A program made the translations under genes and the position numbers. DNA of 64,000 nucleotides from Candidatus Poribacteria bacterium (GTDB lineage Bacteria > Poribacteria > WGA-4E > PCPOR2b), in contig JAPPKS010000027.1 in the NCBI GenBank assembly GCA_028819845.1, positions 458,376 through 522,375 on the forward strand. The letters run 5' to 3'. The notes under the pieces were generated by a model. That model ran no database searches. It was not told the DNA's origin and saw only the letters and a program-made list of their open reading frames with translations. How positions within the stretch are numbered: the first letter of the stretch is position 1; every line of letters starts with the position of its first letter. Shown one piece after another: positions 51,202-60,739 of this stretch.

Positions 51202-52722
51202 ATGAGCAACAGTGATATGACCAAAGACATGCTCGTCCAATCGCTCGCACCCCTAAATCTTCCGGGGGCTGTAGAGAGAGCGCGGGCGCGGCTCGCTGCC
51301 GATCCCTATCGGCCGCTCTATCATTATGCCGCGCCAGCCAATCTCCTCAAAGACCCTAACGGCCCCCTCTACTGGCAGGGGAAGTACCACGTATTCTATC
51401 AGAACAACCCCTACGAAGTAGAAGATTCCAATATGCATTGGGGGCATGCTATGAGCGAGAACCTCGTCCATTGGACGGATCTTCCGATAGCACTTTCGCC
51501 GACGCCCGGCGGGCCGGATAGAGATGGTTGTTGGAGCGGGCCAATTGTGATCGTTGATGGTGCGCCGACCGCGGTTTACTACGGCAATCCGGCTGGAATA
51601 TGTATTGCCCGCAGTCACCCGTCAGATTTGTCGCTCGTCCATTGGGAAAAATTTGAGGGCAACCCTATCATTCCGCCCCCGCGGGCGGGTTCGCCATGGA
51701 GACCATTCGACCCATGCGTTTGGAAATATGGAGATCTTTGGCATCTAATTTGCGGCGGGCGTACCGAACGTGGTGACACGGCTTTTCTACTTACGTCCAC
51801 GGATTTCATCAACTGGGAATACCAGCACGAGTTTTATGAGAGCAAACGGAGTTGGACCGAGGCCGATGAGGATTGCGCCGTCCCTGACTTTTTCTCAATT
51901 GGAGACAAGCACATGCTCGTTTTCTCCAGCCACAAGCACGGTGCGCAATACTACCTCGGTACATATTCGCCCTCGGAGAAAAAATTTCACCTTGAGCAAC
52001 ACAGCCGCCTCAATCACAATCCCACAATTGGTGTCACGATGGAATCCGGCAACTACCTAGCTCCCGCCACGCTGGAAGCTCCAGACGGGCGGCGCATACT
52101 GTTTTCGTGGATTGGCGAAGGGCGGCAATTCTCGATTCAACAAGCCGCTGGATGGTGCGGCATCATGGCTATTCCTAGAGTTCTGTCCTTGACCGGCAGC
52201 GGGGTGTTGAAAATGGAGCCGATCGCCGAGATTGATAAACTGCGGCGGCGTCACCGACGCGTGGCTGAGATAACTGTCCCTCCCGGCGAGGAAATTGGCC
52301 TTGAGGGCATCGGCAACGACGTCCTTGAGATTAGCGCCGTGATTGAACCGCTCTCGGCTCATGAGTGCGGTTTGGCAATACGGTATTCTTCAGATGGTGC
52401 AGAGCAGACCCTCGTGAGTTTCTCGGTTCCCGAGCGCCAAATCAAGATTGATGTCAGCCGTTCAAGCCAAAACCCGGAAGTCGTGGATTTTGAGGAACAG
52501 GCGGCGCCTTTAGAGCTTGGTGACAACGAACCGCTTCGGCTTCGAATTTTTCTTGATCGGTCGGTAATCGAAGTATTTGCCAACAAACGGAGTTGCCTGG
52601 CGAAACGCATATATCCCCGTAGTTTTGACGGCGTGGATGTCTCTCTATTTGCGCGCGGCGGCTCAGCGAAACTCGTTTCGCTTGACGCATGGGACATGGA
52701 ACCGATTTGGCCGCACCAATGA
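51202..52722 (+). CDS. Glycoside hydrolase family 32 (beta-fructosidase/levanase type)
   Basis: This 506-residue protein has a five-bladed propeller plus C-terminal beta-sandwich. The family motifs are present: nucleophile Asp in 'NLLKDPNGPLYWQGKYHVFY', the stabilising Asp in 'PFDPCVWKYGD' (family R-D-P region, with Arg replaced by Phe) and the acid/base region 'DEDCAVPDFFSIGD' (family E-C). The C-terminal sandwich has 'LRIFLDRSVIEVFANKRSCL'. Expected substrates are sucrose, levan or inulin-type fructans; the changed R-D-P motif makes this less certain. The ATG at 51202 has GAGGTG five bases upstream. An alternative in-frame ATG at 51094, also with an 'aaggtgg' site, would add a signal peptide copied from the LamG gene. 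Confidence 0.9.
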   Translation: MSNSDMTKDMLVQSLAPLNLPGAVERARARLAADPYRPLYHYAAPANLLKDPNGPLYWQGKYHVFYQNNPYEVEDSNMHWGHAMSENLVHWTDLPIALSPTPGGPDRDGCWSGPIVIVDGAPTAVYYGNPAGICIARSHPSDLSLVHWEKFEGNPIIPPPRAGSPWRPFDPCVWKYGDLWHLICGGRTERGDTAFLLTSTDFINWEYQHEFYESKRSWTEADEDCAVPDFFSIGDKHMLVFSSHKHGAQYYLGTYSPSEKKFHLEQHSRLNHNPTIGVTMESGNYLAPATLEAPDGRRILFSWIGEGRQFSIQQAAGWCGIMAIPRVLSLTGSGVLKMEPIAEIDKLRRRHRRVAEITVPPGEEIGLEGIGNDVLEISAVIEPLSAHECGLAIRYSSDGAEQTLVSFSVPERQIKIDVSRSSQNPEVVDFEEQAAPLELGDNEPLRLRIFLDRSVIEVFANKRSCLAKRIYPRSFDGVDVSLFARGGSAKLVSLDAWDMEPIWPHQ

Positions 52723-52996
52723 CCGTCGATAATTGCGGCGTTTTGGCGTTGTGGTGATTTTGATGCCGCAAATGCTATGGGCATCGGCCAACTCGCAATG
52801 ACTGGACTTGTATGCCTTGAGCTGTCCGATCGCACACGCTGTTTACTCGCTTATTCGTCACCGGATTGCCCGCTGTAGTGTAGGGACATGTGTATAGTAA
52901 ACGGCATTAACCGTTCGCATAGCCCCAGCGGGGCGGCAGGTGAATAGCAATTGCCAATAGGCATGCCGTATCTCAAGAGAATTGGAAGGAAACCAA

Positions 52997-53695
52997 ATGA
53001 TTTCTAAAGAACAATTAGCGAAATCGCTGGAACTCGGGTGCAGAGAAGCCGAAGAATTAGAAGAGGGTTGGATTTTGCGCTGTAGTGAAGCCAAAAAATA
53101 CGGCTTGCGAGCCATGTGCGCGACTTGGTATATGATGGATGTGGTAAAGCGTGAAATGCAAGGCAGCGGTATCCCCATCGTGGGAATCGTGGCGTTCCCC
53201 AGTGGATTTTCACCCCCTGAAGTGAAGGTTCTGGAAGCCAAGATGATGGTGGAAAAGGGAGCGGACAGTATTGACTGCATGATTAACTATCCTGCACTGC
53301 GCGCGGGCAATCTCGATTACGTTCGGCGAGAGTTGAGGGCGATGGTCAATGCCGCTCGGCAAGCGAATTCAGATGCAGAGGTTAAGTTCATCGTTGAGAC
53401 CACAATGCTCTCTACAGCGGAGATCGTCGCTGCAGCCAAGCTAGTAAAAGAATCGGGAGCTGATTTCGTGAAGACATCGACCGGCTGGCGCGGCGGGTGC
53501 ACGCTCGACCATGTTCGCATTCTCCGAGATGCTGTAGGGCCAGATTTCGGAGTCAAGGCTGCGGGCGGCCACATTGCGACGACCGAGAAGGCGCTCGCAA
53601 TGCTTGAAGCCGGTGCCGATATCATCGGTGAGAACAACTGCACCCAAATTATGGAAGGTTACGGTCTGTTAAGGCAAACGCGATTGGGAACATGA
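52997..53695 (+). CDS. deoC: Deoxyribose-phosphate aldolase (DeoC)
   Basis: This 232-residue TIM-barrel aldolase splits 2-deoxyribose-5-phosphate into acetaldehyde and glyceraldehyde-3-phosphate in deoxynucleoside catabolism. The Schiff-base Lys is in 'ADFVKTSTGWRGG' (residue 159) and the second catalytic Lys in 'FGVKAAGGHI' (187). 'VKFIVETTMLSTAEI' and 'ADIIGENNC' are also as expected. The ATG at 52997 follows 'ggaaggaaacc'; the frame to 52982 begins five residues earlier without a better site. It is a stand-alone gene here, with no other nucleoside genes nearby. Confidence 0.93.
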   Translation: MISKEQLAKSLELGCREAEELEEGWILRCSEAKKYGLRAMCATWYMMDVVKREMQGSGIPIVGIVAFPSGFSPPEVKVLEAKMMVEKGADSIDCMINYPALRAGNLDYVRRELRAMVNAARQANSDAEVKFIVETTMLSTAEIVAAAKLVKESGADFVKTSTGWRGGCTLDHVRILRDAVGPDFGVKAAGGHIATTEKALAMLEAGADIIGENNCTQIMEGYGLLRQTRLGT

Positions 53696-53753
53696 ACGCA
53701 GTGACAAGGTTGTTCTGATTGAAGTCCAACCTCTTGGATTTATGATGGCATTT

Positions 53754-54734
53754 TCAAAAAGGCGGTCCGCTGCCAGCATTTGAATGCAGCCGAACGCCTT
53801 CAAGCACATGAGGGTGCATTACGCCGTTAGTTGCCACAATCCCGCGGTTGGCGGTAAACCGCCGCCCTTGAAGGAAATCCAGCCGCTTCCCGTCTGCATC
53901 GCTTACCATTCCGCCTGCTTCCTCCACTACTATCAGTCCAGCCGCATGATCCCATATGCATTCATGTCTGTCGGGCGTTATCGGATGTGGAAGGCGGATA
54001 TACACCGATGCCTCTCCGCGTGCGATTAGACCATATTTTGCCTGGCTATCAACCCGAATTGGCGGTTCGGTAAACTTGAGATTACGGGCAATGGATGCAT
54101 TGGCAGCGCGGTCTCCGTGCGCTGATTCGAAACTCTCTGCAAGGCAGTGCACGGTGTGAGAAACGCGAACCGGTTCTTTGATACGGCCATCCAGTGAAAG
54201 CATGTGCGTTCCATTGCCTCTTTCAGCCGCAAAGAGGCATCCGCGTTCTCCTCCCGCCGTTTTCCATTTTTGCCGGAGATTCGGACATCCCAACACACCA
54301 AGCTGCACCACTCCGTTGACAATCAATGCGAGTGCAATAGCGTATTGATCCCCCCGCAGGAATCCTTTCGTTCCATCGATTGGATCCAACGTCCAGAAGC
54401 GCTGGCCGATTTTCCCCCGCCCCCGGTCTATCCAATCGCAAACCGCTTGAAGCGATGTATCTTCTCCCTGTTGCGAGACGAAAGACGCAACGCGGTCAAG
54501 TAGCGTCGAATCTTTCCGCAAAGCTTGGGAATCCTCTTCTGCAACGATAGCATCATCTGGAAACTTATCACTTATTATCCGGCAAATTATCGCTTGCGAT
54601 CCAAAGTCCGCAACGGTTACAGGACTTCCATCAGACTTGTCAACCGAATCGGAATCTGCCATTTCGGCTTGCACACGCTGACATAATTGAATTGCCTGCA
54701 GGACTGCGTCAATTGCAACTTGTCGTTCAAACAA
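53754..54734 (-). CDS. 3'(2'),5'-bisphosphate nucleotidase/inositol monophosphatase family (SAL1/CysQ-like)
   Basis: This 326-residue Mg-dependent, Li-sensitive type phosphatase has metal sites in 'DGSPVTVADFGSQAII', 'AIVAEEDSQ', 'TLDPIDGTKGFLRGDQYA' and the C-terminal 'IWDHAAGLIVVEEAGG'. The 'DPIDGTKGFLRGDQYA' block is that of Hal2/SAL1 enzymes, which hydrolyse PAP (3'-phosphoadenosine 5'-phosphate) from sulfate assimilation or sulfation, rather than of plain inositol phosphatases. A few residues of extended C-terminus do not affect the motifs. It converges with deoC across 58 bases. The start at 54734 is taken from the frame, since its 'VAIDAVLQAIQLCQRVQAE' helix matches family N-termini. 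Confidence 0.88.
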   Translation of the reverse strand: MFERQVAIDAVLQAIQLCQRVQAEMADSDSVDKSDGSPVTVADFGSQAIICRIISDKFPDDAIVAEEDSQALRKDSTLLDRVASFVSQQGEDTSLQAVCDWIDRGRGKIGQRFWTLDPIDGTKGFLRGDQYAIALALIVNGVVQLGVLGCPNLRQKWKTAGGERGCLFAAERGNGTHMLSLDGRIKEPVRVSHTVHCLAESFESAHGDRAANASIARNLKFTEPPIRVDSQAKYGLIARGEASVYIRLPHPITPDRHECIWDHAAGLIVVEEAGGMVSDADGKRLDFLQGRRFTANRGIVATNGVMHPHVLEGVRLHSNAGSGPPF

Positions 54735-54824
54735 TGTCCGTCTGTTTTCTTTAGCGGTTTTAAGTGATTAGGACTTTCGCACCATTCTAAACGGGTCATC
54801 CTGTCCCCGCTACACCCACTGTAG

Positions 54825-54843
54825 GCGGGGCATCTTGCCCCGC
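54825..54843. repeat. GTAGGCGGGGCA hairpin
   Basis: GCGGGGCA-TCT-TGCCCCGC, preceded by GTAG. It lies between the RND pump gene and the SAL1-like gene. No T-run follows on the minus strand, so it is a repeat hairpin rather than a standard terminator. Confidence 0.5.
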
Positions 54844-54938
54844 ATCATTGACGAACCAACGAAATACACAGTCTCAACCTAAATCTGCGTACGTCCTAAT
54901 GATTTCCGGCTTTCAACCGACACACCAAGGTTCATTTT

Positions 54939-57900
54939 TCAATCATCTGCGGGTACTGCGGCATCGGGAAATTCCTCAACCTCACTCACAGATTCTCGGC
55001 GCTCACGCCTAATAAACACCCCGCGCAAATCGGCTATTATCGCGTATAACGGCGGCATGACAAATAACGTCAATAACGTTGCGGCGGAAAGTCCAAAAAT
55101 GATTGTGCTCGCTAACGGCATCCAGATCGGAGACTTTCCCCCAAGCCCGGTCGCCATCGGAATCAAACCAAATACAGTTGTAACAGAGGTCAAGATAATC
55201 GGCCTTAAACGAATGCTTCCGGCTTTTAGGATAGCGCGCCACTTGTTGTAGCCGCGGTCGCGGTATCTATTGATGAAGTCTATCAATACGATGGAATCAT
55301 TGATCACGATACCTGCGAGCGCGACAATTCCGAACATAGCAATCATGCTCAACGTCGATCCGACCGCTAATAATCCAACCATAGCGCCGATAATTCCGAA
55401 CGGAACCGCAAAGAGAATGATAATCGGTTGAAGGAACGATTTGAACTGTGTGCCTAAAATCACATAGATTATCAATAGCCCAACCACAAACAGTTTTACA
55501 AGTTCAGCGAATGATTCATTAATTTGGTCGAACACACCGCGAAAGTCAAGCCGATAGCCGGGAAACATTGACCCGACGTTGCCGAAAGCTTGTATCAGTG
55601 CTTGGTTGGCTTCAACGGCAGAAATCTTTTCTTTTTCCACTCTGGCATACACGGTAATAGCGCGTTCGTTTTCGAAACGCCGGATTTCCATATATCCTTG
55701 ATTCTCTTGCACCTCCGCCACATCCTTTAACGGTACAATAGTGCCGTTCGGGGATGCGATTAGCAGTTCTTGGAGATCTGAAATTGTCTGTAGGCTGCCC
55801 TGATCGTACTTCACAACCACATCAATCGATTCGTCCGCATCTCGATACGTGGTAGTGATGTTCCCTTCGAGGGCGTTGCGCATCGTGTACGCGATTTGGA
55901 ATACATTCAACCCGTATTGATGTGCTTTTTCCTCATTGATTCGTACTTGAAGTTCAGCTTTGCCTGTGAGGAAATCATCTCGTATGTCGTAAACGCCATC
56001 CATCTTGCGGAGTTCATCCTTGAGCAATCCTGCAATCCTCTGTAAGGGGCCAAAGTGTTCTCCTTTGACCTTCACTTCAACATCTTGGCCTTGCGGCGGA
56101 CCGCCTTGCAATTTGTCAAATAAGAGCTTTTCAACGCCGCCAATTGCAAGGGCCTTTTCACGCAGAGATGCGATAATCTCGTCCACGCTCCGATCGCGCT
56201 GGTCTTTGGGTACAAGCTCTACCAGAACCTCACCGGCATTTGACCGCAAGGTGGTGCTATCCATGCCGGACGTTGGAGTGAGCATACCGATATTGGATAT
56301 TACAGCGACCCGCTCATGCGCCGGGAGGGACATTGCAATTTCCTCGATTTTTGTCAACACTGCAGACGTTTCCGTCAATCCGAAAGAGGTTGGCATTTCT
56401 GCCTTAATGTAAAATTGCGAAAAATCCTCGCCTGGAAAGAGCTCCCTATCCAGTAATAGAAATGCTGTGACACAGACGATCGCGCCGAAGACCAGAACGC
56501 CGCTGAACACGATATACCGCCATCGAATCATCGGCTTTAATATTTTCAAATAACCTCTGCGAACCTTATCAAACCATACATGCCGCCGCTCATGCCGGCT
56601 TTGTGGTTTTCCCCATTCAGAGATGTGAGCCGGTAAAATCATGAAAACCTCTAGCAGTGATGCAAGTATCACCAAAATAGCCACGATAGGGACAACACGC
56701 ATGAACTGGCCCGAAACGCCCGACATGAACATAAGCGGCCCAAACGCCGCAATCGTAGTTAAGCTGGCTGAAAGCACTGGCCAGCCTACCTCTTCCGCGC
56801 CAGCCACTGCCGCTTCTTTGGGAGACTTGCCTTGCTGAATATGGCGGAACACATTTTCAATGACTACGATAGCGTCGTCCACAACAATCCCAACCACGAG
56901 AATTAAACCGAATAACGCGACCCCGCTGAGTATATATCCTGTCGCCTGCATAAAGAAAAATGTCGCCATGAACGCAACCGGGATTCCCAACGCTGCAAAC
57001 ATCGCGTTACGCCATCCCATAAACAGGAAGAGTAAAATAACGACAAGAATAATTCCAAAGACAGCGTTGTTTTGTAGAATACCGAGCCGTTCGCTCAAAA
57101 CGACAGAGTAGTCATTCACCACGGAGATTTCTGCCCGCTCCGGAATATCGCGTTTTCGTTTCTCGACAAGCTCGCGAATCTGCTTGACCAGCCTGATAGT
57201 GTTGCCCTCTGTTTTCTTTTGGATGGTCAAGCTGATGGATGGCGCGCCGTTGATATGCGAAAGCGTTCGCGGTTTCTCATAAGTGTCGGAGACCTTGGCA
57301 ATATCCCGCACGCGCAATGGTGTCCCTGTGCCGCGGACGCGAATGATAGTATCTTCAATCTCCTCTAAGTTTCCAAACTCTCCCATGGTACGAACTAAAT
57401 ACTCGGATGCGCCAATTTCCAACGTTCCTGCAGGGACGTTTAGATTGTGGGTTTTCAACGCATTGATTACCTCGTTAATTGGAAGATTATGCGCTCTGAG
57501 TCTATCCGGATCCGCTTCAACCCATATTTCTCTTTCTCGTAAACCCACCAGACGGACTGTGGAAATATTTTCGATTTCCAAAATGTCATCCTTCAGGTTT
57601 TCGGCAATCTGTTTCATCTCATTCTCTGAAATATTGCCGCCCACAGCGATAGTCAGCATCGGAAAACCGGTTGACGTGTCGAGTGACACAACCTGAGGTT
57701 CATCTGGAATTTCATTTGGGAGATCATTGACCCTGTCGACCGAGGTACGGAGATTCTGAAACTGTTTGTCGAAATCGCGGTCGCTAATCTCCTCAAATTG
57801 AACTGAGATGACCGACCGCGCTTCCGATGAAACGGACAACATAAGGTCAATATTATTCACACCCTCTTCAATTGCTTCTTCAATCGGCGCAGTGACAAGT

Positions 57901-58082
57901 TTTTCAACCTCTTCTGAAGAGGCGCCAGGATAGAAGGTCGTGACAGTGGCAATTCGAAATGAGATTTCAGGGGTTAAATCTCTCGGAAGAACAATCCATG
58001 AATATACGCCAAACAGGATAATGGTAACCATGAGGAGGTTCGCTAAAACTGGATTGCTCACGGAGATTTTCGGAATAGACAT
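54939..58082 (-). CDS. RND-family efflux transporter permease (AcrB-type)
   Basis: This is a 1047-residue inner-membrane proton-driven pump, full length for the family. It has the N-terminal transmembrane helix ('LANLLMVTIILFGVYSWIVL'), two large periplasmic loops, and twelve membrane segments. The proton-relay Asp pair is in 'VVGIVVDDAIVVIENVFRHI'. Late segments such as 'TTVFGLIPMATGLGGKSPIW' are also typical. No membrane-fusion protein or outer-membrane channel gene is next to it, so partners must be elsewhere. Substrates are unpredictable; multidrug or metabolite export are the usual options. Start: the ATG at 58082. It is divergent from the NfeD cluster. Confidence 0.93.
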   Translation of the reverse strand: MSIPKISVSNPVLANLLMVTIILFGVYSWIVLPRDLTPEISFRIATVTTFYPGASSEEVEKLVTAPIEEAIEEGVNNIDLMLSVSSEARSVISVQFEEISDRDFDKQFQNLRTSVDRVNDLPNEIPDEPQVVSLDTSTGFPMLTIAVGGNISENEMKQIAENLKDDILEIENISTVRLVGLREREIWVEADPDRLRAHNLPINEVINALKTHNLNVPAGTLEIGASEYLVRTMGEFGNLEEIEDTIIRVRGTGTPLRVRDIAKVSDTYEKPRTLSHINGAPSISLTIQKKTEGNTIRLVKQIRELVEKRKRDIPERAEISVVNDYSVVLSERLGILQNNAVFGIILVVILLFLFMGWRNAMFAALGIPVAFMATFFFMQATGYILSGVALFGLILVVGIVVDDAIVVIENVFRHIQQGKSPKEAAVAGAEEVGWPVLSASLTTIAAFGPLMFMSGVSGQFMRVVPIVAILVILASLLEVFMILPAHISEWGKPQSRHERRHVWFDKVRRGYLKILKPMIRWRYIVFSGVLVFGAIVCVTAFLLLDRELFPGEDFSQFYIKAEMPTSFGLTETSAVLTKIEEIAMSLPAHERVAVISNIGMLTPTSGMDSTTLRSNAGEVLVELVPKDQRDRSVDEIIASLREKALAIGGVEKLLFDKLQGGPPQGQDVEVKVKGEHFGPLQRIAGLLKDELRKMDGVYDIRDDFLTGKAELQVRINEEKAHQYGLNVFQIAYTMRNALEGNITTTYRDADESIDVVVKYDQGSLQTISDLQELLIASPNGTIVPLKDVAEVQENQGYMEIRRFENERAITVYARVEKEKISAVEANQALIQAFGNVGSMFPGYRLDFRGVFDQINESFAELVKLFVVGLLIIYVILGTQFKSFLQPIIILFAVPFGIIGAMVGLLAVGSTLSMIAMFGIVALAGIVINDSIVLIDFINRYRDRGYNKWRAILKAGSIRLRPIILTSVTTVFGLIPMATGLGGKSPIWMPLASTIIFGLSAATLLTLFVMPPLYAIIADLRGVFIRRERRESVSEVEEFPDAAVPADD

Positions 58083-58360
58083 ATCAGCGGCAACTCCTGT
58101 ATTGTAGACATTGGGCGTTAACCCTTTAGTGCGGAGAATAACCCTTAAGATGTACTGCCATGCTGTACATTGGGCAATTCGGTATTGTTTTAAAAAATGG
58201 CGCTAACGGCACACGCTAATTATAACACACATCGTCCGCTATAACCAAAAAAACTCCCGTGAATTTAAAGGCGGCGGTGTTTCCTGTTTGAGCCGGGTCA
58301 TCCGGTCGGAACATGCTGAGCGATTGGTATGAATTCTGAGAAGTTCGCATCTCAAAACGC

Positions 58361-58389
58361 TTGACAACATCACGCACCAAAGATATAAT
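58361..58389 (+). promoter_or_regulatory. Consensus sigma70 promoter of the NfeD cluster
   Basis: TTGACA (58361-58366), exactly 17 bases, then TATAAT (58384-58389): a perfect consensus promoter, with transcription expected to start near 58396, about 20 bases before the NfeD start codon. This suggests strong constitutive expression. The rest of the 58083-58360 gap shows no gene. Confidence 0.85.
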
Positions 58390-58415
58390 ACTATCGGGGA
58401 AAGCAGGTGTTAGAT

Positions 58416-59945
58416 ATGATAACCAAGCGAAAAATGCGCATTGCCGCCTACATTCTCATCATGTTGGGATGTTTGTTGTCAATTTCCGCGCTAATTGCCG
58501 TAGAGGACGACGCGTATGTCTACATCATCAGTATACGAACTGAAATTGGCAGGGGTTTAAGCGTCTACATCAATAACGGCATCCGAGACAGCGAAAAAGT
58601 CAATGCAGATGCGATTATTTTCGATATTGATACCCCCGGAGGCCGTGTGGATGCGGCTGTTGAAATCGTCCGCTCAATCCAGGAGACTATGATTCCAACA
58701 ATCGCCTATGTGAATCGACAGGCGATCTCGGCTGGAGCGCTCATTTCACTTGCATGTGACCAGATTGTAATTACATCCGGGGGAACAATCGGCGACGCTG
58801 CACCGGTTACCATCCAAGGGGAGGCGCTCGGTGAGAAGGCGGTTTCGTACATCCGTGGAACCATTAAATCGACAGCTGAACGCCAAGGCAGGAATACAGG
58901 TGTCGCCGCTGCAATGGTGGATAAGCGGCTCTATCTCGTCCGCGGGGAAAATGGTGAAATTGAGGCAATTAGGCCTGACAAGTATGACGAACGAAAAGCC
59001 GCTGGAGAGCAGTTGGAAGTCATCGTGGCTGGCGGTGATGACGGTGAACTGTTGACACTCACCGCGGAGGAAGCATCGCGGTACGACCTGGCTGATGCAC
59101 AAGCAGAGTCCATTGAAGAACTGTTGGCGTTGTACAAGATAGTCGACATAAACGGAACCAGCCTGGCGTTGACTCAAGAAGCGATATTACAGAAACAGAA
59201 AGAACTCGGTTCCGAAAACGTGAAAGAAATCAAATCGCTCAAAGATAGCATCATCGAAGAAGTCTCCGTTACGCTGGCAGATAGGGTCGTTTTTTTTCTC
59301 ACGAGTCCTTGGGCGAGTTCAATCCTGCTTTCATTAGGTGCACTTGGGCTATTTGTAGAATTTCGGACGCCTGGATTCGGTGTCCCCGGAGTACTTGGAC
59401 TGCTTTGTATCGGTCTGTTTTTCGGCGGTCATATGCTTCTTCAAATTGAAGCGGAATGGGCTGCAACCGCATTTGTCCTCGGAATTGGATTATTGTTGTT
59501 GGAAATTTTTGTCATTCCGGGGTTTGGAGTCGCAGGCATCGCAGGCATCGCTTTCATGTTCGGCAGCGTCTTATACGTATTCAAAAACGCTTACGAATTT
59601 GAGGATGCAATCCTCTGGCTTTCTGTGTCAGTTATAATGACATTCGGATTCTCCATAATTCTGGCTTACATCTTGCCCAAGACACGTACTTGGAACCGTT
59701 TTGTTTTGGAAACAGCCATGGACTCGGAACTAGGATATCATTCCGCTTCGAGTGACGATTTCCAGAGCTATCTCGGTAAAACCGCAACCGCCCTCACGCC
59801 GCTGCGTCCGTCCGGAACCGTTCGCCTCGGCGACAAACGGCTCGATGTTGTAACGGTGGGAGACTTTGTTGATGCGGAAGCGTCCGTAAAGATTGTCGAT
59901 GTTGAAGGCTCCAAAATATTCGTTGAAGGAATAGACAGTACCTGA
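58416..59945 (+). CDS. NfeD1b-type membrane serine protease (ClpP-like domain plus NfeD OB domain)
   Basis: This 509-residue protein has an N-terminal signal or anchor ('IAAYILIMLGCLLSISALIA') and a ClpP/SppA-like protease domain with 'IIFDIDTPGGRVDAAVEIV' and the expected nucleophile Ser in 'RQAISAGALISLACD' (about residue 105). About four or five transmembrane helices follow (from about residue 295), and then a C-terminal OB-fold NfeD domain ('GKTATALTPLRPSGTVRLGD'). Known family members work with SPFH (stomatin/flotillin) proteins in membrane quality control; two FloA genes follow here. The ATG at 58416 is preferred over a GTG at 58407. It is driven by the consensus promoter just upstream. 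Confidence 0.92.
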   Translation: MITKRKMRIAAYILIMLGCLLSISALIAVEDDAYVYIISIRTEIGRGLSVYINNGIRDSEKVNADAIIFDIDTPGGRVDAAVEIVRSIQETMIPTIAYVNRQAISAGALISLACDQIVITSGGTIGDAAPVTIQGEALGEKAVSYIRGTIKSTAERQGRNTGVAAAMVDKRLYLVRGENGEIEAIRPDKYDERKAAGEQLEVIVAGGDDGELLTLTAEEASRYDLADAQAESIEELLALYKIVDINGTSLALTQEAILQKQKELGSENVKEIKSLKDSIIEEVSVTLADRVVFFLTSPWASSILLSLGALGLFVEFRTPGFGVPGVLGLLCIGLFFGGHMLLQIEAEWAATAFVLGIGLLLLEIFVIPGFGVAGIAGIAFMFGSVLYVFKNAYEFEDAILWLSVSVIMTFGFSIILAYILPKTRTWNRFVLETAMDSELGYHSASSDDFQSYLGKTATALTPLRPSGTVRLGDKRLDVVTVGDFVDAEASVKIVDVEGSKIFVEGIDST

Positions 59946-59960
59946 TAAGAGAAATCATTG

Positions 59961-60062
59961 TCGTAGGCATACGCCGTATACCTTAACCGACGCCTGAATG
60001 CTGACATCGGGCGTTTAAAGCATTATGCACAAGTGATTGTGCACGGAACGTCCCTACTACGA
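59961..60062. repeat. Element with GTAGGCATAC hairpin ends (degenerate)
   Basis: The left end GTAGGCATAC-GCC-GTATACC and the inverted right end GTAGTAGGGACG-TTC-CGTGCAC resemble the ends of the element at 42694-42797, though less well conserved. Noncoding. Confidence 0.4.
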
Positions 60063-60122
60063 TGCTTTGAGCCTTCAATTGCGCAAGTCATAAACTCAAT
60101 ACGATAAATACTACAAATTCCC

Positions 60123-60605
60123 ATGTCTTGGTTGCCCATTTTCCTCATCGGTTTAGGTATATTGTTGGTATTCATTGAAATTATATTGCTCCCCGGTTTT
60201 GGCGCCGCTGGCATACCGGGAATTTTACTAATATCCATTGGTGTGGCGAGTGTGTGGCTATCCGCCGGCTGGGAAACGGCATTGATGTACGCTGGCGGCG
60301 TCGTCATCGTGACTATTCCAATTGCCATTTTGGGGCTGTGGCTTGCCCCTCGCACCAGACTCGGCAAGACCTTTATTCTTGACGCCGCCGAAAAGAGCGC
60401 AGACGGTTTTCAAGCGCCGTCTGAGAGTCTGGTAAATTTGGTGGGAAAATCCGGTCGCGCAATTACCCCGCTGCGACCAGCCGGCGCAGCGTTAATTGAC
60501 GGCCACAGAGTAGATGTTGTAACCAGTGGAGAATTCATCGAGACCGATGCAGAAGTGGAAGTAATAGTCGTGGAGAGCAATCGAGTTGTCGTCCGAAATT
60601 TGTAA
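60123..60605 (+). CDS. Short NfeD-like protein (membrane segments plus OB domain)
   Basis: This 160-residue protein has membrane segments ('WLPIFLIGLGILLVFIEIIL', 'GIPGILLISIGVASVWLSAG', 'GVVIVTIPIAILGLWL') and then an OB-fold NfeD domain ('GKSGRAITPLRPAGAALIDG', 'VVTSGEFIETDAEVEVIVVE'). It lacks the protease domain and matches the C-terminal half of the preceding NfeD gene, from which it may have arisen. It lies upstream of two FloA genes. The gap 59946-60122 contains a repeat (59961-60062). Confidence 0.88.
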   Translation: MSWLPIFLIGLGILLVFIEIILLPGFGAAGIPGILLISIGVASVWLSAGWETALMYAGGVVIVTIPIAILGLWLAPRTRLGKTFILDAAEKSADGFQAPSESLVNLVGKSGRAITPLRPAGAALIDGHRVDVVTSGEFIETDAEVEVIVVESNRVVVRNL

Positions 60606-60739
60606 TGGATGTGAGTATTCTTTGGCAATCTGATCTGCGTGTGAATTATCTAGTCCACAAACACAGCGTGAGTATTCCGGATTTGAGTCGTTAAATCCTG
60701 TACGAAGTGGCGCTGTTGTTAATTGTAAGGAGATTTGAC

